A stretch of DNA of 64,000 nt from an uncultured Alphaproteobacteria bacterium. GTDB taxonomy: Bacteria > Pseudomonadota > Alphaproteobacteria > RF32 > CAG-239. The translations under genes were made by a program, and so were the position numbers. The stretch lies in the NCBI GenBank assembly GCA_934277545.1, contig CAKQUG010000001.1:124001-188000 (forward strand), read 5' to 3'. The notes under the pieces are model-generated. The model was not told the origin of the DNA and searched no databases. It saw nothing but the letters and a program-made list of their open reading frames with translations. This document shows, piece after piece, positions 62,130 through 64,000 of this stretch (its first letter is position 1; the number at the start of each line of letters is the position of its first letter).

Positions 62130-63245
62130 CTATTTATTTATATCTATAACCACAATTTCAGATTTTGTTCCGGTTTTGAATTTTATCGCCCAGTCGGATA
62201 TTCCTGATGTTACAATAAAATCCGTCAAATCACGACGTTCATATCCATAAGTTTTATCATTGGCGCCAATCCACTCTCCGACTTTGTTTAAAGGCCAAAG
62301 CTGACCGCCGTGAGTATGTCCCGACAGCACCAAATCAACTTTTGAAGCGGCTTGATTTCTATAATCGTTAGGCTGATGATCCAAAACTACAATGTATTTG
62401 CTTTTATCCAAATTCTTTACCAATGTATTCATATTTTCACGCTTACCGCCGCGGTAAAATTCCGAGCTGTCCTGCCGGCCTAAAATATAGTAATCATCAG
62501 CAATCAACACTGCTTCATCTTGCAAAACCGTTACATTGTTTTTTTGGAGTTCTTTTATTAAGTCATATCCGGAATAGCCGCGTTTTTCGGGGCTGTGATA
62601 GCCTTTGTCATGGTTACCGAAAGCAAAGTATACGCCATAAGTTGTTTTAAGTTTGCCTAAAGCTGCGCAGGCTTTTTGCATATCGGCAAGCATAGTGTCA
62701 TCATCAACAAAATCGCCGACAATAACCACGGCATCCGGATTAAGCGTCTGCATATATTCCACATATTTTACAAAACCGTCGCCATCAAAAGTGGTGCCGA
62801 TATGAGAATCCGCAAATTGCACAATGCGCAGCGGCTTGTCGGTTTTAGACGTTTCTAAATTATAATAGGTTGTCCAAGCATGATAATCTAAAAAACAGCC
62901 GGCGCCTAAAGTGATAATGGTTAACGCTAAAGCGGTAATTCCGGCGTAATAATACTGAAACGGCTGCGGCAGATAGTGCTCAGCAATACCGAAAATCAAA
63001 TCGCTGACAAGCCAAAAAATCATTAAATGCAGCAGCACGATAACGGCGTTCATCAGGTTTAGGCTATAGCAAAGCATACCGAAAACCGCCAATACGGCAA
63101 TAAAGCTGTATAAATAAAGCAGCTTAGTGCTACCGTCAGCTAATTTCAGCATAAAAGCAAATTTTGCCGTACGACTGGTTAAATATGCCAAACCGGCAAG
63201 AGTTGAAAATATCAAAATTACAAAGAGTATTATCCACATACGCAT
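62130..63245 (-). CDS. Membrane-anchored metallophosphoesterase
   Basis: 371 residues from ATG 63245 with AAAGGA upstream. Four to five hydrophobic helices up to about 130, then the calcineurin-like domain: FADSHIGTTFDGDG, VVIVGDFVDDDT, FAFGNHDKGYH, VVLDHQPND and LSGHTHGGQLWP, all metal-ligand blocks present. YkuE/YaeI-like; may act on lipid A intermediates or other phosphoesters. Confidence 0.9.
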   Translation of the reverse strand: MRMWIILFVILIFSTLAGLAYLTSRTAKFAFMLKLADGSTKLLYLYSFIAVLAVFGMLCYSLNLMNAVIVLLHLMIFWLVSDLIFGIAEHYLPQPFQYYYAGITALALTIITLGAGCFLDYHAWTTYYNLETSKTDKPLRIVQFADSHIGTTFDGDGFVKYVEYMQTLNPDAVVIVGDFVDDDTMLADMQKACAALGKLKTTYGVYFAFGNHDKGYHSPEKRGYSGYDLIKELQKNNVTVLQDEAVLIADDYYILGRQDSSEFYRGGKRENMNTLVKNLDKSKYIVVLDHQPNDYRNQAASKVDLVLSGHTHGGQLWPLNKVGEWIGANDKTYGYERRDLTDFIVTSGISDWAIKFKTGTKSEIVVIDINK

Positions 63246-63419
63246 TTTTACAATCCTTTCACTGCAACTATAATAATTCTTAGAGCACACTCTAGGTCAA
63301 GCATTTTTTTTGAAACATTGGTTTTTGACAAAAAAAACTTGCAAAAGCCGACAAAAGGTGCTAATTATAAGCCATATTTAAATTATGTTGTGAATTTTTG
63401 TTTAATTAAATCAAATCGT

Positions 63420-63788
63420 ATGGATTTACAGACTAAAAAAGAGAGAATTGTCGACGTCAAAGAATGTTTGAAATCTTATTTTCGCAATGTAGAAAATATA
63501 GGCGCAATATTTTTTGTCAGCGGCGGTCACGGATGTGTTTTACGAGATGTTGTATACCAATATGCAACACGAAAAGATTTATACTTTGAAGTGTTTGCGC
63601 TGGATAAAACCCCGTATTTTGTCGGCTCGTTAGAACATGCTGAAGCTCTTGAAAAAATTTTTGGCGGTAACAGTTGCCCCTCGGAATATTGCTTCAAAGC
63701 AATAAACCCGCTTGACTTGTGGACATGGTCTCCCGCTTCTGAAATGGAAGAGCTGAGTCTTGAAGACGCTAAAACAGCTTTGTTTTAG
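63420..63788 (+). CDS. Small unknown protein
   Basis: 122 residues from ATG 63420 (MDLQTKKERIVDVKECLKSYFRNVENIGAIFFVSGGHGC). Soluble, mixed fold; two or three cysteines; no RBS clearly visible. The frame continues upstream to 63318 without support. Followed by a terminator. Family unknown. Confidence 0.55.
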   Translation: MDLQTKKERIVDVKECLKSYFRNVENIGAIFFVSGGHGCVLRDVVYQYATRKDLYFEVFALDKTPYFVGSLEHAEALEKIFGGNSCPSEYCFKAINPLDLWTWSPASEMEELSLEDAKTALF

Positions 63789-63795
63789 CTAAAGT

Positions 63796-63838
63796 AAAAA
63801 GCTCCTGTTTTTAGTTCAAAACGGAGCTTTTATTTTTT
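63796..63838 (+). terminator. Terminator after the 63420 gene
   Basis: AAAAGCTCC and GGAGCTTTT stem with a T-run. Confidence 0.8.
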
Positions 63839-63873
63839 TGAGTATGTATCCAAAAATATATTTACATATCATT

Positions 63874-64000
63874 ATGAAGAAAGATATTTATATTTTTCGC
63901 CATGGTCAGACCAATCATAATCTGGCACAAAAATGGCAGGGAGTCAGTATTAACGACGCCTTAAACGAAACCGGAAAGCAACAAGCTAAAGAGCTTGCCG
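63874..64000 (+). CDS. Histidine phosphatase family protein, 5' part
   Basis: The first 42 residues from ATG 63874, cut by the window end. IFRHGQTNHNLAQKWQG holds the RHG catalytic motif of the phosphoglycerate-mutase-like histidine phosphatases, followed by LNETGKQQAKELA. Substrate cannot be told. Confidence 0.85.
   Translation, partial: MKKDIYIFRHGQTNHNLAQKWQGVSINDALNETGKQQAKELA

Noticed and set aside
1..64000. CRISPR arrays, insertion sequences, prophage
   Set aside because: No regularly spaced direct repeats with unique spacers, no transposase and no phage genes were seen.

Overview
The window comes from an AT-rich alphaproteobacterium, most likely an uncultured host-associated lineage. 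The signs are a permuted two-piece tmRNA beside an alphaproteobacterial SspB adaptor, a DUF1013/TrcR regulator, a Mic60/mitofilin-like gene next to tsaD, a ZapA/DUF4164 pair, a DksA with a degenerate zinc finger, and a LinKLMN/Mla-type transporter. This lineage call is inference from gene content, not from a search. Most of the window is ordinary chromosome: translation, cell envelope, Sec, Suf and cofactor genes. Scattered through it are seven genes for type IV prepilin-like proteins that share the N-terminal core GRSMIEMLGVLAI.

Layout. 1-954 is the 3' part of an unknown gene. 1049-3106 holds two convergent prepilin genes, A (+) and B (-), each behind a structured leader, plus an orphan TC-repeat leader cassette. 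3174-12505 (-) is the S10/spc ribosomal-protein operon from rpsJ to rplO; it ends there, with no secY. 12916-17946 has trmB, an XRE regulator, the probable major pilin C behind two tandem tRNA-Val genes, and small envelope proteins. 18197-28931 has a large unknown protein, queA, a membrane protein with a degenerate GGDEF domain, lgt, a YbjN-like gene, an acyl-ACP thioesterase, a lytic transglycosylase, an ADP-dependent sugar kinase and Mic60. 29035-36341 has tsaD-nth, a four-gene MCE lipid transporter and dksA-maf-rng-yacG. 36436-39270 has prepilins D and E. 39473-43474 has metG, a membrane protein and trkH. 43457-45773 is an RNA-rich cluster: an RHH protein, sspB, tmRNA, a probable 6S RNA, zapA and DUF4164. 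45854-51601 has efp, a degenerate IMPase, rpmE, trcR and sulP. 51703-53552 has prepilins F and G. 53555-57059 is sufBCD. 57147-64000 has a PAS/degenerate-GGDEF protein, an NlpD-like lipoprotein, yajC-secD-secF, a metallophosphoesterase and the start of a histidine phosphatase.

The most unusual content is the control of the prepilin family. (1) Prepilins A, B and E each lie behind a leader of about 200 nt. Its helices are almost completely different in sequence but identical in topology: P1, P2, P3, P4, a pseudoknot closing just 3' of P1, then an intrinsic terminator. All three have a TTTACT-17-TAAAAT-like promoter. In A and B the 3' pseudoknot strand overlaps the terminator stem and can also pair with the Shine-Dalgarno sequence. 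This looks like an undescribed riboswitch-like RNA. (2) Prepilin G lies behind a consensus promoter and a leader ORF with eight TC dinucleotides. Nine or six repeats would fuse this ORF in frame to the pilin, so it looks like a phase-variable switch. A second copy with seven repeats sits between prepilins A and B. (3) Pilin C has three hairpins in its leader, two showing AGGAGG in the loop. (4) Prepilins E, F and G have N-terminal extensions encoded partly by a REP-like palindrome.
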